Below, one piece after another: positions 19,465 to 28,244 of a stretch of DNA of 64,000 bases. The notes under the pieces are model-generated. The model had not been told where the DNA came from, searched no databases, and was given only the letters and a program-made list of their open reading frames with translations. Made by a program: the position numbers and the translations under genes. Position 1 is the first letter of the stretch. The number at the start of each line of letters is the position of its first letter. This DNA comes from Nitrosovibrio sp. Nv4 (lineage in GTDB: Bacteria > Pseudomonadota > Alphaproteobacteria > Acetobacterales > Acetobacteraceae): assembly GCA_943330455.2 (NCBI GenBank), contig CALQHT020000001.1, positions 1-64,000 of the forward strand, written 5' to 3'.

Positions 19465-20024
19465 GGAGCCGGCGCCAGCAGGTGCGAAAGCGCGGCATGG
19501 ATCGCTGAACGTTCGTGGATCGACAGGGTGTAGAGATTGAAGATGCGGGCCATGAACAGCCCGTCCCCGGCGGCCATGATGGCAAGCCCGTGGCCGGGGG
19601 TCAGGCCATCGGCTTCGACGGCCTGTTTCATGCGGGCGATCTGGTCGCGGACCGGTTGCAGCAGCGCTGGGTCGTGGTGGAACGCGACCAGGAAGACAGC
19701 AGCGGCGCGGTCGCAGCGCTCATTGCTTTCGTCGGGTGGCAGGCCGAGCGCCCAGGTGAGCATGGCTCTGGCCACGCGCCCGGGACCGTCGGGCTGATCG
19801 GCTACGCCTTGTTCGAAATCTTCCTGGATGAACGATGCAAGGCGCTTCAGCAGCGCGTCGAGCAGGGCTTCCTTCGAGGCGAAATGATAAAGCAGGCCGC
19901 CTTTCGACACGCCGGCGGTTTGGGCGGCGGCATCGAGTGTAAGCCCGGTGACCCCCCGGGCGCGCACGAGAGTTTCGGCGGCGTCGAGGATGCGCGTTCG
20001 GGCGTCGGACGGTGGCTGAACCAT
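19461..20024 (-). CDS. TetR-family regulator of the exporter operon
   Basis: 187 residues. Helix-turn-helix at about 28-49 (TLDAAAQTAGVSKGGLLYHF) with SKEALLDALL after it; the C-terminal part matches the TetR_C_6-like group often found beside efflux genes. It is the first gene of its operon and overlaps the fusion-protein gene. No Shine-Dalgarno is visible before the ATG, and the predicted -10 (TATAGT) ends 5 bases upstream, so the mRNA may be leaderless. A 14-bp palindrome sits in the promoter (20035-20048), consistent with autorepression. Confidence 0.9.
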   Translation of the reverse strand: MVQPPSDARTRILDAAETLVRARGVTGLTLDAAAQTAGVSKGGLLYHFASKEALLDALLKRLASFIQEDFEQGVADQPDGPGRVARAMLTWALGLPPDESNERCDRAAAVFLVAFHHDPALLQPVRDQIARMKQAVEADGLTPGHGLAIMAAGDGLFMARIFNLYTLSIHERSAIHAALSHLLAPAP

Positions 20025-20034
20025 GATTAACTAT

Positions 20035-20048
20035 ACCGTCTGGACGGT
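20035..20048. promoter_or_regulatory. TetR operator palindrome inside the promoter spacer
   Basis: ACCGTC-TG-GACGGT is a perfect 6+6 inverted repeat. On the minus strand it lies between a -35-like TTGCAG and a -10-like TATAGT separated by 18 bases, so binding would block RNA polymerase. Its position 11-24 bases before the TetR start codon fits autoregulation of the exporter operon. Confidence 0.72.
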
Positions 20049-20511
20049 TCATGCTGCAAGAGCGAAGTTGAGCCACATTCCGGCCGGAGGACGAAGGTCC
20101 AGATGACGGCCCCTGGGCTCCTGCCATGGGCGGCGGTGGCAGACCTGCCCAATGGCATGGCGCAGGCGTGATAGGGTGCGAACCAAAGTTGTGGGATCGC
20201 GAATACGTCTCACGGTCATCGCCGGACTTGACCCGGCAACCCACGCTTCAGCGACCGGGGGGGCGGGTTGCCGGTTCAAGTCCGGCGCTGACGGTGAGGC
20301 GACTCTTTCGGTCCATGGTTAGAGTCGTCGATACAACTCCACGCAATGTTGAATCGCACCCGGCGTGATATGCGCCCTCTGGGCTGACGTGTTATGCCGG
20401 GAGTACGCGGATTCCCAGAAAGACGCGATGCGGATCGCGATATCACCGCCGCGTGGACTTGGCGCGGGCCAGGAGCGACGTCGGGATCCTGCCAGGAGGA
20501 CGAAAGACCGA
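20049..20511. other. Intergenic stretch holding a palindromic repeat
   Basis: 463 bases between the divergent TetR and MurF-Alr genes. Apart from the exporter promoter at its left end and the repeat at 20215-20292, nothing gene-like is seen. The promoter of the MurF-Alr gene should lie in the right part, but no convincing -35/-10 pair stands out. Confidence 0.5.
20215..20292. repeat. Palindromic dispersed repeat, second full copy
   Basis: Arms of 28 bases (20215-20242 and 20265-20292) are inverted repeats with two mismatches; they share the block CTTGACCCGGCAACCCACG with the copy at 2605-2670. The transcript could fold into a long GC-rich hairpin. Confidence 0.75.
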
Positions 20512-23025
20512 ATGAAACCGATTGGGCTCGATCGACTCGCAGAGATCGTGGGAGGGACTCTGACGCATGCGCCCTCTGATGCCTCCCCGGATACCATAGT
20601 CGATCGCGTGTGCACGGATTCTCGTGGCGCGTCCCCCGGGGCGCTGTTCGTCGCCTTGAAGGGGGCACACACGGACGGACATCGGTTTCTGCCCGAGGCG
20701 TTCCGCAACGGCGCGACCGCCGCACTGGTGGGCCGGGACAGTGTCAGCGCGGCATCGATCGACCCTAGATGGCCGGTGATCTTAACGGACTCCCCACTGC
20801 ATGCGCTGCAACACCTGGCGCGATGGTATCGGCGGCAATTCTTTGGTCGGGTTGTCGCGATCACCGGAAGCAACGGGAAGACCGTCGTCAAGGATGCTCT
20901 GGGAGCCTTGTTGGCGTCATTGGATGCCACGACATCGCCGGGCAGCTACAATAGTCATCTCGGGCTGCCTCTTGCCGTGCTGTCCGGCGAGAAGGAGAGC
21001 CCGCTGGCGGTCCTGGAAGCCGGAGTCTCGGAACCGGGGGACATGGCCGTCCTGGAGGATATCGCCGCGCCGGATTATGGCATTCTGACCAATATCGGCA
21101 TGGCGCATCTCGCCTCTTTCGGAACCAGGCAGGCCATCGCGCAAGAGAAGATGCGGTTGTTTCGACGGATCGGGCCGCAAGGCTGGGTCATCGTGCCCGC
21201 GCATGAGGACACGATTTCAGCGTCTGTCGATGGCTTGCAATGTGTGGTCCATCGCATCGGGGCGACAGACGAGCCCCTGTCCCTGACGCCGCTCGCCACC
21301 AAGGATGAGGGCCAGATCGTAGCCCTGTCGGTGCCCACCGGGGATCGGTTCGAGATTCTGATCCGGACCCGCTCGCCCGACATCGTTCATGATCTTCATA
21401 TCGCGGCGCTCGCTGCCCATCTGCTCGGTGTTGATCTGAGGGAGATCGCGACGACGCTCGACGGCTACAGCCCGTTGCCGACCCGGGCGGAAGTGTGGTC
21501 GTCCTCCCAAGGCGTGCGGATCATCAACGACGCTTACACGTCCGATCCGATTTCCGTGCACAGCGCGTTGCGGACCGCGGCGTTGGGGGCACCTCAGACC
21601 GGCCGGAAGATTTTTGCGTTCGCCGGCATGCGGGAGCTGGGGGCGCAGGATGGCCTCGAACATCGGCAGGTCGGTGCCCATGCGGCCGAATGTGGCTTCA
21701 GCCATCTGTTCCTGGTCGGGCATGGCGGGCTGAAGGACACTGAGGCCGGGTTTCTCTCAGCGCGATCCGATGGGATTGTCATCCCGGTCAACGGGGCGGC
21801 GGAGTTGAAGGACCGGCTGCTGCCGATCCTGCGCCACGGCGATACGGTCTTGTTCAAGGGACCCCGGAACTCCGGCATGGTGCAGGCGGCGCGGGATCTG
21901 GCCGGATCGATGGCCCAGCGCGCCTTCTGGCTGGATTTGGCGGCCATCGGGGAGAACGTCGCCCGGTTTCGCCGGCACTGCCACGGCAGCACCAAGATCA
22001 TGGCGGTTCTGAAGGCACTCGCCTATGGCACCGAGCTTGTGCATCTGGCGTTCTGGATGACACGCCTGGGTATTCACCATATCGGTGTGTCGTCCACCGG
22101 GGAGGGGGTGTCGACCCGCAAGACGGGCGTCACTCAGGATATCTATGTGTTCCTGCCCGATCGCGACGATGTGGACAGTCTGGTGCGCTACCGTCTGACC
22201 CCGATCGTCTATTCCGCGGACCTGGTGGATACGTTCGACAAGGCCCTGTCCGAAGCAGGGCAGACATTGGATGTGCACTTGAAGGTCAATACCGGGATGA
22301 ATCGCCTGGGTGTCGATCCCCGGGAGGCGCTGGATCTCGCCAGGCGCATACGGCAATCCCGCACTATGAAGCTTACCGGTGTCTGCACGCATTTTTCCTC
22401 GGCGGACGACCCCGATCAGGACGACCATACCAGGCGGCAGATTGCCACGTTCGACAGTGTCGTCGGGCAACTCCGAGCCGATGGGTTCGACGATCTTCTG
22501 GTCCATGCGGCCAACACCGCTGGCACGGTCCGCTTCCCCGAGGCGCATTACGACATGGTGCGGGTCGGGCTCGGCCTGTACGGCGTCTACCCGTCACCGG
22601 CGGTGGAGCAGACCCTGCCGCTGGCGCTGGCGGTGGGTGTGACCAGTCGGATCGCCACCATCCAGCATATCGAAGCCGGTGAGAGCCTTGGCTACAACCG
22701 TGCCTATGTCGCTAGGCGCGCACACCGGATTGGGGTGGTGCCGTTTGGTTATGATGACGGGCTGCCGTGGCAAAGAACCGCCAGCGGCGCCGTGCTGGTG
22801 GATGGGCAGGAGGCGCCGATTCTCGGGCGGATCAGCATGGACCAGATGCAGATCGATATCACCGACCTGCCCAATGTCGGGGTCGGTTCCTCGGTACTGC
22901 TGTATGGAACCCATGATGGCCATGTCATCCGACCGGAGCTGGTGGCGGATCGGGCGGGGACCATGGCGCATGAATTGCTGGTCCGATTGGGAAAGCGGGT
23001 GACCCGCATCTATGTCGAACCCTGA
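20512..23025 (+). CDS. Bifunctional MurF ligase-alanine racemase fusion
   Basis: 837 residues from ATG 20512, preceded by AGGAGGA; the frame extends 49 codons upstream without family signal. Residues about 1-450 are MurF (UDP-MurNAc-tripeptide:D-Ala-D-Ala ligase): P-loop TGSNGKT with K123, SYNSHLGLPLAVL, NDAYTSDPISV, and KGPRNSGM at the end of the domain. Residues about 465-837 are alanine racemase: MAVLKALAYG with the PLP lysine K501, LGYNRAY with the second base Y728, PFGYDDG, and RISMDQMQIDI. The two activities make and use D-alanine for peptidoglycan in the cytoplasm. Such fusions are a hallmark of Bacteroidetes; in this genome background it may be a second set next to a standard murF elsewhere. 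Alanine racemase motif is slightly divergent (LAYGTE for the usual NAYGHG). Confidence 0.93.
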   Translation: MKPIGLDRLAEIVGGTLTHAPSDASPDTIVDRVCTDSRGASPGALFVALKGAHTDGHRFLPEAFRNGATAALVGRDSVSAASIDPRWPVILTDSPLHALQHLARWYRRQFFGRVVAITGSNGKTVVKDALGALLASLDATTSPGSYNSHLGLPLAVLSGEKESPLAVLEAGVSEPGDMAVLEDIAAPDYGILTNIGMAHLASFGTRQAIAQEKMRLFRRIGPQGWVIVPAHEDTISASVDGLQCVVHRIGATDEPLSLTPLATKDEGQIVALSVPTGDRFEILIRTRSPDIVHDLHIAALAAHLLGVDLREIATTLDGYSPLPTRAEVWSSSQGVRIINDAYTSDPISVHSALRTAALGAPQTGRKIFAFAGMRELGAQDGLEHRQVGAHAAECGFSHLFLVGHGGLKDTEAGFLSARSDGIVIPVNGAAELKDRLLPILRHGDTVLFKGPRNSGMVQAARDLAGSMAQRAFWLDLAAIGENVARFRRHCHGSTKIMAVLKALAYGTELVHLAFWMTRLGIHHIGVSSTGEGVSTRKTGVTQDIYVFLPDRDDVDSLVRYRLTPIVYSADLVDTFDKALSEAGQTLDVHLKVNTGMNRLGVDPREALDLARRIRQSRTMKLTGVCTHFSSADDPDQDDHTRRQIATFDSVVGQLRADGFDDLLVHAANTAGTVRFPEAHYDMVRVGLGLYGVYPSPAVEQTLPLALAVGVTSRIATIQHIEAGESLGYNRAYVARRAHRIGVVPFGYDDGLPWQRTASGAVLVDGQEAPILGRISMDQMQIDITDLPNVGVGSSVLLYGTHDGHVIRPELVADRAGTMAHELLVRLGKRVTRIYVEP

Positions 23026-23087
23026 TGAGCCTGACCGAATTCATGTCATCGCCGCGACCGGTCGCCTGACTCCTTCGCGCAAATCCC

Positions 23088-23132
23088 TATATAAGGTGCG
23101 AATGGCGCCGGGGCGGTCTCCCTCCCCGGCGC
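23088..23132 (+). promoter_or_regulatory. prfC promoter -10 and leader hairpin
   Basis: TATATA at 23088-23093, with CTGACT 16 bases upstream, gives a plausible promoter. The transcript would then carry a perfect 9-bp hairpin (GCGCCGGGG...CCCCGGCGC, 23105-23132) about 28 bases before the start codon. Confidence 0.45.
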
Positions 23133-23159
23133 TCGTGAGTCAGGACCTCAGGACCCAGT

Positions 23160-24701
23160 ATGACCGATCCCACCACTGAGATCGCCCGCCGCAGAACCTT
23201 CGCGATCATCTCCCACCCGGACGCCGGCAAGACCACGCTGACCGAGCATCTGCTGCGCGCCGGCGGCGCCATCCAGCTTGCGGGCAACGTTCGCGCCAAA
23301 GGCGAGCGCCGACGGACACGATCGGATTGGATGGGGATCGAGCGGGAGCGCGGCATCTCCGTCGTCACCTCGGTCATGACGTTCGAATATTCGGGCTGCG
23401 TCTTCAACCTGCTCGACACGCCAGGCCACGAGGACTTCTCCGAGGATACCTACCGCACCCTGACAGCGGTCGATTCCGCCGTGATGGTGATCGACGCCGC
23501 CAAGGGCATCGAGGCCCGAACGCGCAAGCTGTTCGAGATCTGCCGCCTGCGCGACATCCCGATCATCACCTTCATCAACAAGATGGACCGCGAGGCGCGC
23601 GATCCGATCGAATTGCTGGATGAGGTCGCCTCCACCCTGGCCCTGGATACCAGCCCGGTCACCTGGCCGATCGGACGCGCATCGGACTTCGCCGGGACCT
23701 ACGACCTGCGCAAGCGCGAGATGCACCTGATCAACGAATTGCCCCAGTCCGATCCCCGCATGGTCGCCGTCGCCGATGAGGTCGACCTCGTCCGTTCGGC
23801 TCTCCCCGAATTCGACCTTGAATCGTTCAACGCCGGGCACCTGACCCCCGTGTATTTTGGCAGTGCGATCAAGGGTATCGGCGTCAAGGACCTGCTGGAC
23901 GGTTTGGCAGAGTATGGCCCCAGGCCGCGTGCGCAACCGGCCGACAAACGCTCCATCGAGGCGACGGAACCCGGCCTGACCGCTTTGGTGTTCAAGATCC
24001 AGGCGAACATGGACCCAAACCACCGTGACCGCATCGCCTTCGCCCGGGTGTGCTCGGGCCGGATGGTGCGCGGCATGCGGCTGAAGCAGGTGCGCACCGG
24101 CAAGTCGATCCCGCTGCACGCGCCGCAGTTTTTCTTCGCCCGTGAACGCGAAATCGCGGATGAGGCCTTTGCTGGCGACGTGGTCGGTATCCCGAATCAC
24201 GGCACGTTGCGGATCGGCGATACCCTGACGGAAGGGGAGGACATCCAGTTCATCGGCGTTCCCTATTTCGCTCCGGAAATCCTGCGCCGCGTGCGCCTGG
24301 ATGACGCCATGAAGGCCAAGAAACTGCGCCAGGCCCTGGTGGAACTGGCCGAGGAAGGTGTCGTCCAGCTCTTCCGCCCGCAGAATGGATCGGCGCCGCT
24401 GGTTGGCGTCGTTGGGACCCTGCAGTTGGACGTGCTGCAGGCCCGTCTGGGCGCTGAATACGGGGTTGCGATTGGCTTTGAGACCTCGCCCTATGCATTG
24501 GCCCGTTGGGTTTTCTCGAACGACAAGGCGGCCTTGGCCAAGTTTATAGCGGAAAACCGAACGGCGATGGCGGACGATGTCGATGGGGACCCGGTCTTCC
24601 TGGCCTCCTCGGCGTTCATGATGCGGCGTGCCGAAGACCTGGCGCCCGCGCTGACGTTCCGCGACATCAAGGATATCCGGGCCGACAAGCTGGCGGCCTG
24701 A
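23160..24701 (+). CDS. prfC: Peptide chain release factor 3
   Basis: 513 residues, near the usual RF3 length. RF3 is a ribosome-dependent GTPase that recycles RF1 and RF2 after termination. GTPase motifs are clear: G1 HPDAGKTT (K24), the DWM..ERERGIS G2/switch region at 56-66, G3 DTPGH at 86-90, G4 NKMD at 140-143. Domains II and III follow ([35 protein letters not shown]). It has its own promoter-like leader and is not coupled to the fusion gene upstream. Confidence 0.97.
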   Translation: MTDPTTEIARRRTFAIISHPDAGKTTLTEHLLRAGGAIQLAGNVRAKGERRRTRSDWMGIERERGISVVTSVMTFEYSGCVFNLLDTPGHEDFSEDTYRTLTAVDSAVMVIDAAKGIEARTRKLFEICRLRDIPIITFINKMDREARDPIELLDEVASTLALDTSPVTWPIGRASDFAGTYDLRKREMHLINELPQSDPRMVAVADEVDLVRSALPEFDLESFNAGHLTPVYFGSAIKGIGVKDLLDGLAEYGPRPRAQPADKRSIEATEPGLTALVFKIQANMDPNHRDRIAFARVCSGRMVRGMRLKQVRTGKSIPLHAPQFFFAREREIADEAFAGDVVGIPNHGTLRIGDTLTEGEDIQFIGVPYFAPEILRRVRLDDAMKAKKLRQALVELAEEGVVQLFRPQNGSAPLVGVVGTLQLDVLQARLGAEYGVAIGFETSPYALARWVFSNDKAALAKFIAENRTAMADDVDGDPVFLASSAFMMRRAEDLAPALTFRDIKDIRADKLAA

Positions 24702-24753
24702 GGCGGGACGATTTACCCTGCGCGAACCACACGCAAAGGGGGAAATCGTTACC

Positions 24754-25206
24754 ATGGCCGGTTTGTATTACGAGGAGTTCTCCGTCGGGCAGGAATTCAA
24801 CCATCCCTGGACCCGAACGGTGACCGAGATGGACAATGTCCTGTTCACCACACTGACGATGAACGTCCAGCCGCTGCACCTGGATGCCGAATTCGCCGCC
24901 AAGACCGAATTCGGCAAACCCTTGGTGAACTCCATCTTTACCCTGGGCCTAATGGTCGGCGTGTCGGTCAACGACACCACGATCGGCACCACGGTCGGCA
25001 ATCTGGGCTTCACCGAAGTGCGGTTTCCCAAGCCGGTGTTTGCGGGTGACACGTTGCGGTCCCGCACGAAAGTGCTGACGATGCGCGAAAGCAAGTCCCG
25101 CCCGGATGTCGGAATCGTTGAATTCGAGCACACCTGCTGGAACCAACGGGACGAAATGGTGGCGATTTGCAAGCGTCAGGCATTGATGCGCAAGAAGCCC
25201 GCCTAG
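24754..25206 (+). CDS. MaoC-family hydratase
   Basis: 150 residues of a single hot-dog domain. The hydratase-2 catalytic region is recognisable as [21 protein letters not shown] (about 23-43), with a D/H pair and the LHLD tail; [17 protein letters not shown] and [19 protein letters not shown] follow as in family members. It adds water to an enoyl-CoA or related double bond; mesaconyl/itaconyl-CoA hydratases are close relatives. It lies 20 bases before the CMD-like gene and is probably co-transcribed with it. The substrate is unknown. Confidence 0.85.
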   Translation: MAGLYYEEFSVGQEFNHPWTRTVTEMDNVLFTTLTMNVQPLHLDAEFAAKTEFGKPLVNSIFTLGLMVGVSVNDTTIGTTVGNLGFTEVRFPKPVFAGDTLRSRTKVLTMRESKSRPDVGIVEFEHTCWNQRDEMVAICKRQALMRKKPA

Positions 25207-25225
25207 ACCCAACATCGGAGATTGC

Positions 25226-25789
25226 GTGATGGCCCGAGTCCGTTCCGTTCCATCCACCGAACTGCCCGCGGATGCCGCCGAAGTCTATGAGCGGTTCGCG
25301 GCGGACTACGGGCCGTTTCGCAACCAGGTGGCCGTGTTTGCTCATGTGCCTGCGGCGGTGAAGCACCTGATGGGCATGCTGATGGAGCTTCGCGAGGCAA
25401 AGACCCTCCCGAAGCGCTACCTGGAACTCGCGATCGTCGCGGTCTCCAAGCTGAATGAGTGTGAATACTGCGTCGCGCACCACAAGCCGTTCCTGGTGCC
25501 GGAGGGTATTTCGCCGGATGGCGTGGATCGGGTGCTGGATTACCAGGACCATCCCGAATTCGACGAGATCGACAAGTTGGTTGTCGAATATACGATCGCG
25601 GCGTGGACCCAACCCAATCGGTTGCGGGATGCACTGTTCGGCCGGTTGCGCGCGCATTTCTCCGAGGCGCAGATCGTCGAGCTCACGTTGCGGATCACGC
25701 TGTGTGGCTTCTTCAATAAATTCAACGATGCATTGGGGATCGAGGAAGAGGACGAAGCAATCGCCAGGGTTGCCGAACTTGAGGCGTGA
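25226..25789 (+). CDS. Carboxymuconolactone decarboxylase/AhpD-like protein
   Basis: 187 residues with the peroxidase-type CMD motif NECEYCVAHH: C79 and C82 separated by two residues and H86 behind them. This is the AhpD redox pattern rather than the CxxxxxxH of true 4-carboxymuconolactone decarboxylases, so alkylhydroperoxidase or a disulfide-linked role is more likely. It may share a transcript with the MaoC gene. It faces the convergent NIPSNAP gene. Confidence 0.85.
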   Translation: MMARVRSVPSTELPADAAEVYERFAADYGPFRNQVAVFAHVPAAVKHLMGMLMELREAKTLPKRYLELAIVAVSKLNECEYCVAHHKPFLVPEGISPDGVDRVLDYQDHPEFDEIDKLVVEYTIAAWTQPNRLRDALFGRLRAHFSEAQIVELTLRITLCGFFNKFNDALGIEEEDEAIARVAELEA

Positions 25790-25902
25790 CTGGTTGCTTT
25801 GCTCGACGACCCAACCGCTCAGCCCGATCCGGGGCCGCGGAAACCAATCCGATTGCCGGAACAGCCGGACGCGATACGCGTCCGGCCGAAGCGAGGCAGG
25901 AT

Positions 25903-26229
25903 CTACTTCACCGACGAGTACGGGGTCGGGCCGAGGATGAAATTCTTCACGTTGGCGACGATCGGGCCATTTTCCTCGGTCTTGGCGCGGGCGGCCATCC
26001 ATTCCGGGTCGGCGCCGAACTTGTTCCACTTCTGCTCACGCTCCGCCAGCGACTCCCAGGCGAGCATGTAATACAGGGTCTGGTTGGACTCGCCGATGAC
26101 CGTGGTCCAGAAGCCCGCCTGCTTGATGCCGTGCTTTTCCCACAGCTTCAGCGTGATGGTGTCGAAGCGCTTGTTCAGGTCGGGCAGCTTGCCTGGCACG
26201 CACTCATAGATCCGCAATTCGTACAGCAT
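25903..26229 (-). CDS. NIPSNAP-family protein
   Basis: 108 residues starting MLYELRIYECVPGKLPDLNKRF, with FWTTVIGESNQTLYYMLAWES in the middle: the dimeric ferredoxin-like fold of NIPSNAP proteins. GGAGG lies 7 bases before the ATG; the longer in-frame extension is low-complexity arginine-rich and rejected. NIPSNAP domains are common beside catabolic genes, but no activity is established. Divergent from the ThDP enzyme gene. Confidence 0.88.
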   Translation of the reverse strand: MLYELRIYECVPGKLPDLNKRFDTITLKLWEKHGIKQAGFWTTVIGESNQTLYYMLAWESLAEREQKWNKFGADPEWMAARAKTEENGPIVANVKNFILGPTPYSSVK

Positions 26230-26332
26230 GGTGGTTCCTCCCAATCGAGTGACCATCGCAGTGTGCTGTGGTCGGGCGCGGTGGGCAAGCGGCGACACTT
26301 GCGCCGCTCCCCGGGGCAAAACGGAGCAAGCT

Positions 26333-26380
26333 CCGGGGCGAACCCGGGGAGCGAACCCAGGGGCGAACCCAGAGGAGAAC
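26333..26380. repeat. Short tandem repeat in a divergent promoter region
   Basis: Four degenerate copies of a 12-14 base unit close to GGGGCGAACCCA lie in a row (GGGGCGAACCCG, GGGAGCGAACCCA, GGGGCGAACCCA, GAGGAGAAC). It sits between the divergent NIPSNAP and ThDP-enzyme starts. Confidence 0.6.
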
Positions 26381-26438
26381 ATTGACGGCGCCCGCCCGCT
26401 GTTTCAGCCTGCCCGCGATTTGGGGGAGACACCACGAC

Positions 26439-28094
26439 ATGGCTTCTGACTACACCGTCGGCGACCTGGTTGCCGAGTTCCTGGCAGCGTGCGGCGTGAC
26501 CACGGCCTTTGGCATCGCATCCGTCCACAACATTCCGATGCTGGACGCGATCGGCCGACGCAACACCATCCGCTTCATGATGGCGCGAGGCGAACTGGGC
26601 GGTGCGCATATGGCGGACGGCTATGCCCGCGTGAACGGTGGGCTCGGTGTCATCTTCTCTTCCACCGGTCCTGGAGCGGCCAACGCGATCGGCGGCCTGA
26701 TCGAGGCGCAATTCGCCGGCTCCCCGGTTCTGCACATCACCGGGCACACCGCGAGCCGCCACGCCGACCGCGAAATGGGCACCGTCCATGATCCCATGGA
26801 TCAGCTCGGCATGATGCGCTCGGTCTGCAAATCCGCCTACCGTATCCGCTCTGCCCAGGGCGCGATCGGCGTGCTGACCCGCGCCGCCGTCGATGCTCTG
26901 TCCGCGCCGATGGGGCCGGTCAGCATCGAGGTGCCGATCGATCTGCAACGCCAGAAGATCGACCGCCCGGCGATCCTGGACAATTTCGTGCTGCCGTTGC
27001 CGACTCCGCGCACGCCCACCGCGTCGGAACTGGACGAACTCGCCGCCCGCGTCATGGCCGCCAAGCGTCCGCTGCTGTGGCTGGGCAACGGCGCCAAGAA
27101 CGCCGGCAAGGAAGCCGCGCGTCTGCTGGACCTGGGCTTCGGCATGGTCACGAGCTGGAACGGGCGCGGCACGGTGCCGGAGGACCATCCGCTCAACCTC
27201 GGCGGCCTGACCGGCAATGGCCTGCCGATGGTCACCGATTTCTACAAGACGGTCGATCTGTGCCTGGTCGTCGGCTGCCGCCTGCGCGGGCATGAAACCG
27301 GCGATTTCGCGGTCACCTTGCCGGAAAATATGATCCAGATCGACACCGACCCCGCGGCCAATGGCCGAACCTACCCGAGCAACTACTTCGTCACCGGCGA
27401 TTCGCAGGCCACGCTCGCCGGCCTGCTTTCCCGGATCGAGGGCAAGCTGGAGGTCGCGCCCGGCTACACCGATGAGTTCGCCGCCCTGAAACGGAACGCG
27501 CAGTCGGAGTTCATCACCACCCTCGGTGCCTATGGCACGTTCTCCGACCAGTTGCGCCAGGTGATGCCGAAGGATGCGATCTGGGTGCGCGACATCACCC
27601 AGAACAACACCACCTGGGGCAACCGCGTCTTCCCGATCTACAATCCGCACCAGAACGTGTACCCGGTCGGTGCCGGCATCGGGCAGGGGCTGCAACTGGG
27701 CATCGGCGCGGCGGCGGCGGCCGGTGACCGCAAGACCGTGGTCATGAGCGGTGACGGCGGCTTCTTCCTGAACGTGGGCGAGTTGTGGACCGCGGTGCAG
27801 GAAAAACTTGATATGTGCGTCATCGTCATGAACGACAACGGCTATGGCGTGATCAAGCGCATCCAGGACGCAACCCAGGGAAGGCGGTTCTTCGCCGATC
27901 TGCAAAGCCCCGACCTGGGCAAGCTGGCCGCGCTGTCGGACATCCCGTTCTTCAAGGTCCAGCAGGCCGAGGCGTTCGGTGCCACGGTCGCCAAGGCTCT
28001 GGCGATCAAGGGCCTGACCATGGTCGAGGTGGATATGACCGCCGTCGGCGAATTCCCGCCCTACTACCCGTTCAACCTTCTGCCCAAGCGGTGA
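26439..28094 (+). CDS. Thiamine diphosphate-dependent enzyme, acetolactate synthase/decarboxylase family
   Basis: 551 residues from the ATG behind GGGGGAG; an upstream in-frame start at 26268 would run through the tandem repeat. Three-domain ThDP fold: N-terminal PYR domain with the activating glutamate E52 (ARGELGGAHMADGYAR), a central domain (about 185-320), and a C-terminal PP domain with the ThDP/Mg motif GDGGFFLNVGEL beginning near G438 and NDNGYG further on. The family contains acetolactate synthases, benzoylformate decarboxylases, sulfoacetaldehyde acetyltransferases and oxalyl-CoA decarboxylases. The substrate pocket cannot be read by eye. An MFS transporter follows, suggesting uptake of its substrate. 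Confidence 0.88.
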   Translation: MASDYTVGDLVAEFLAACGVTTAFGIASVHNIPMLDAIGRRNTIRFMMARGELGGAHMADGYARVNGGLGVIFSSTGPGAANAIGGLIEAQFAGSPVLHITGHTASRHADREMGTVHDPMDQLGMMRSVCKSAYRIRSAQGAIGVLTRAAVDALSAPMGPVSIEVPIDLQRQKIDRPAILDNFVLPLPTPRTPTASELDELAARVMAAKRPLLWLGNGAKNAGKEAARLLDLGFGMVTSWNGRGTVPEDHPLNLGGLTGNGLPMVTDFYKTVDLCLVVGCRLRGHETGDFAVTLPENMIQIDTDPAANGRTYPSNYFVTGDSQATLAGLLSRIEGKLEVAPGYTDEFAALKRNAQSEFITTLGAYGTFSDQLRQVMPKDAIWVRDITQNNTTWGNRVFPIYNPHQNVYPVGAGIGQGLQLGIGAAAAAGDRKTVVMSGDGGFFLNVGELWTAVQEKLDMCVIVMNDNGYGVIKRIQDATQGRRFFADLQSPDLGKLAALSDIPFFKVQQAEAFGATVAKALAIKGLTMVEVDMTAVGEFPPYYPFNLLPKR

Positions 28095-28244
28095 TTTTGG
28101 TGACAGGGCGGGCGCGGAACCGAGAAACGGCGTGATTTTGGACCGCGGTTGTGCCTCTGCCCTGTCGACCGTTTGGGACATGACGCGGTTCATCGCGCCC
28201 CCCCTGTCATCGCGTCGCGACGACGCTGATTCCTCCGGTTCGGC

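Noticed and set aside
28108-28172. GACAGGGC...GCCCTGTC as a terminator behind the ThDP enzyme gene
   Set aside because: The arms are 8 bases but the loop is about 50 bases with no T-run, so the fold is not convincing.
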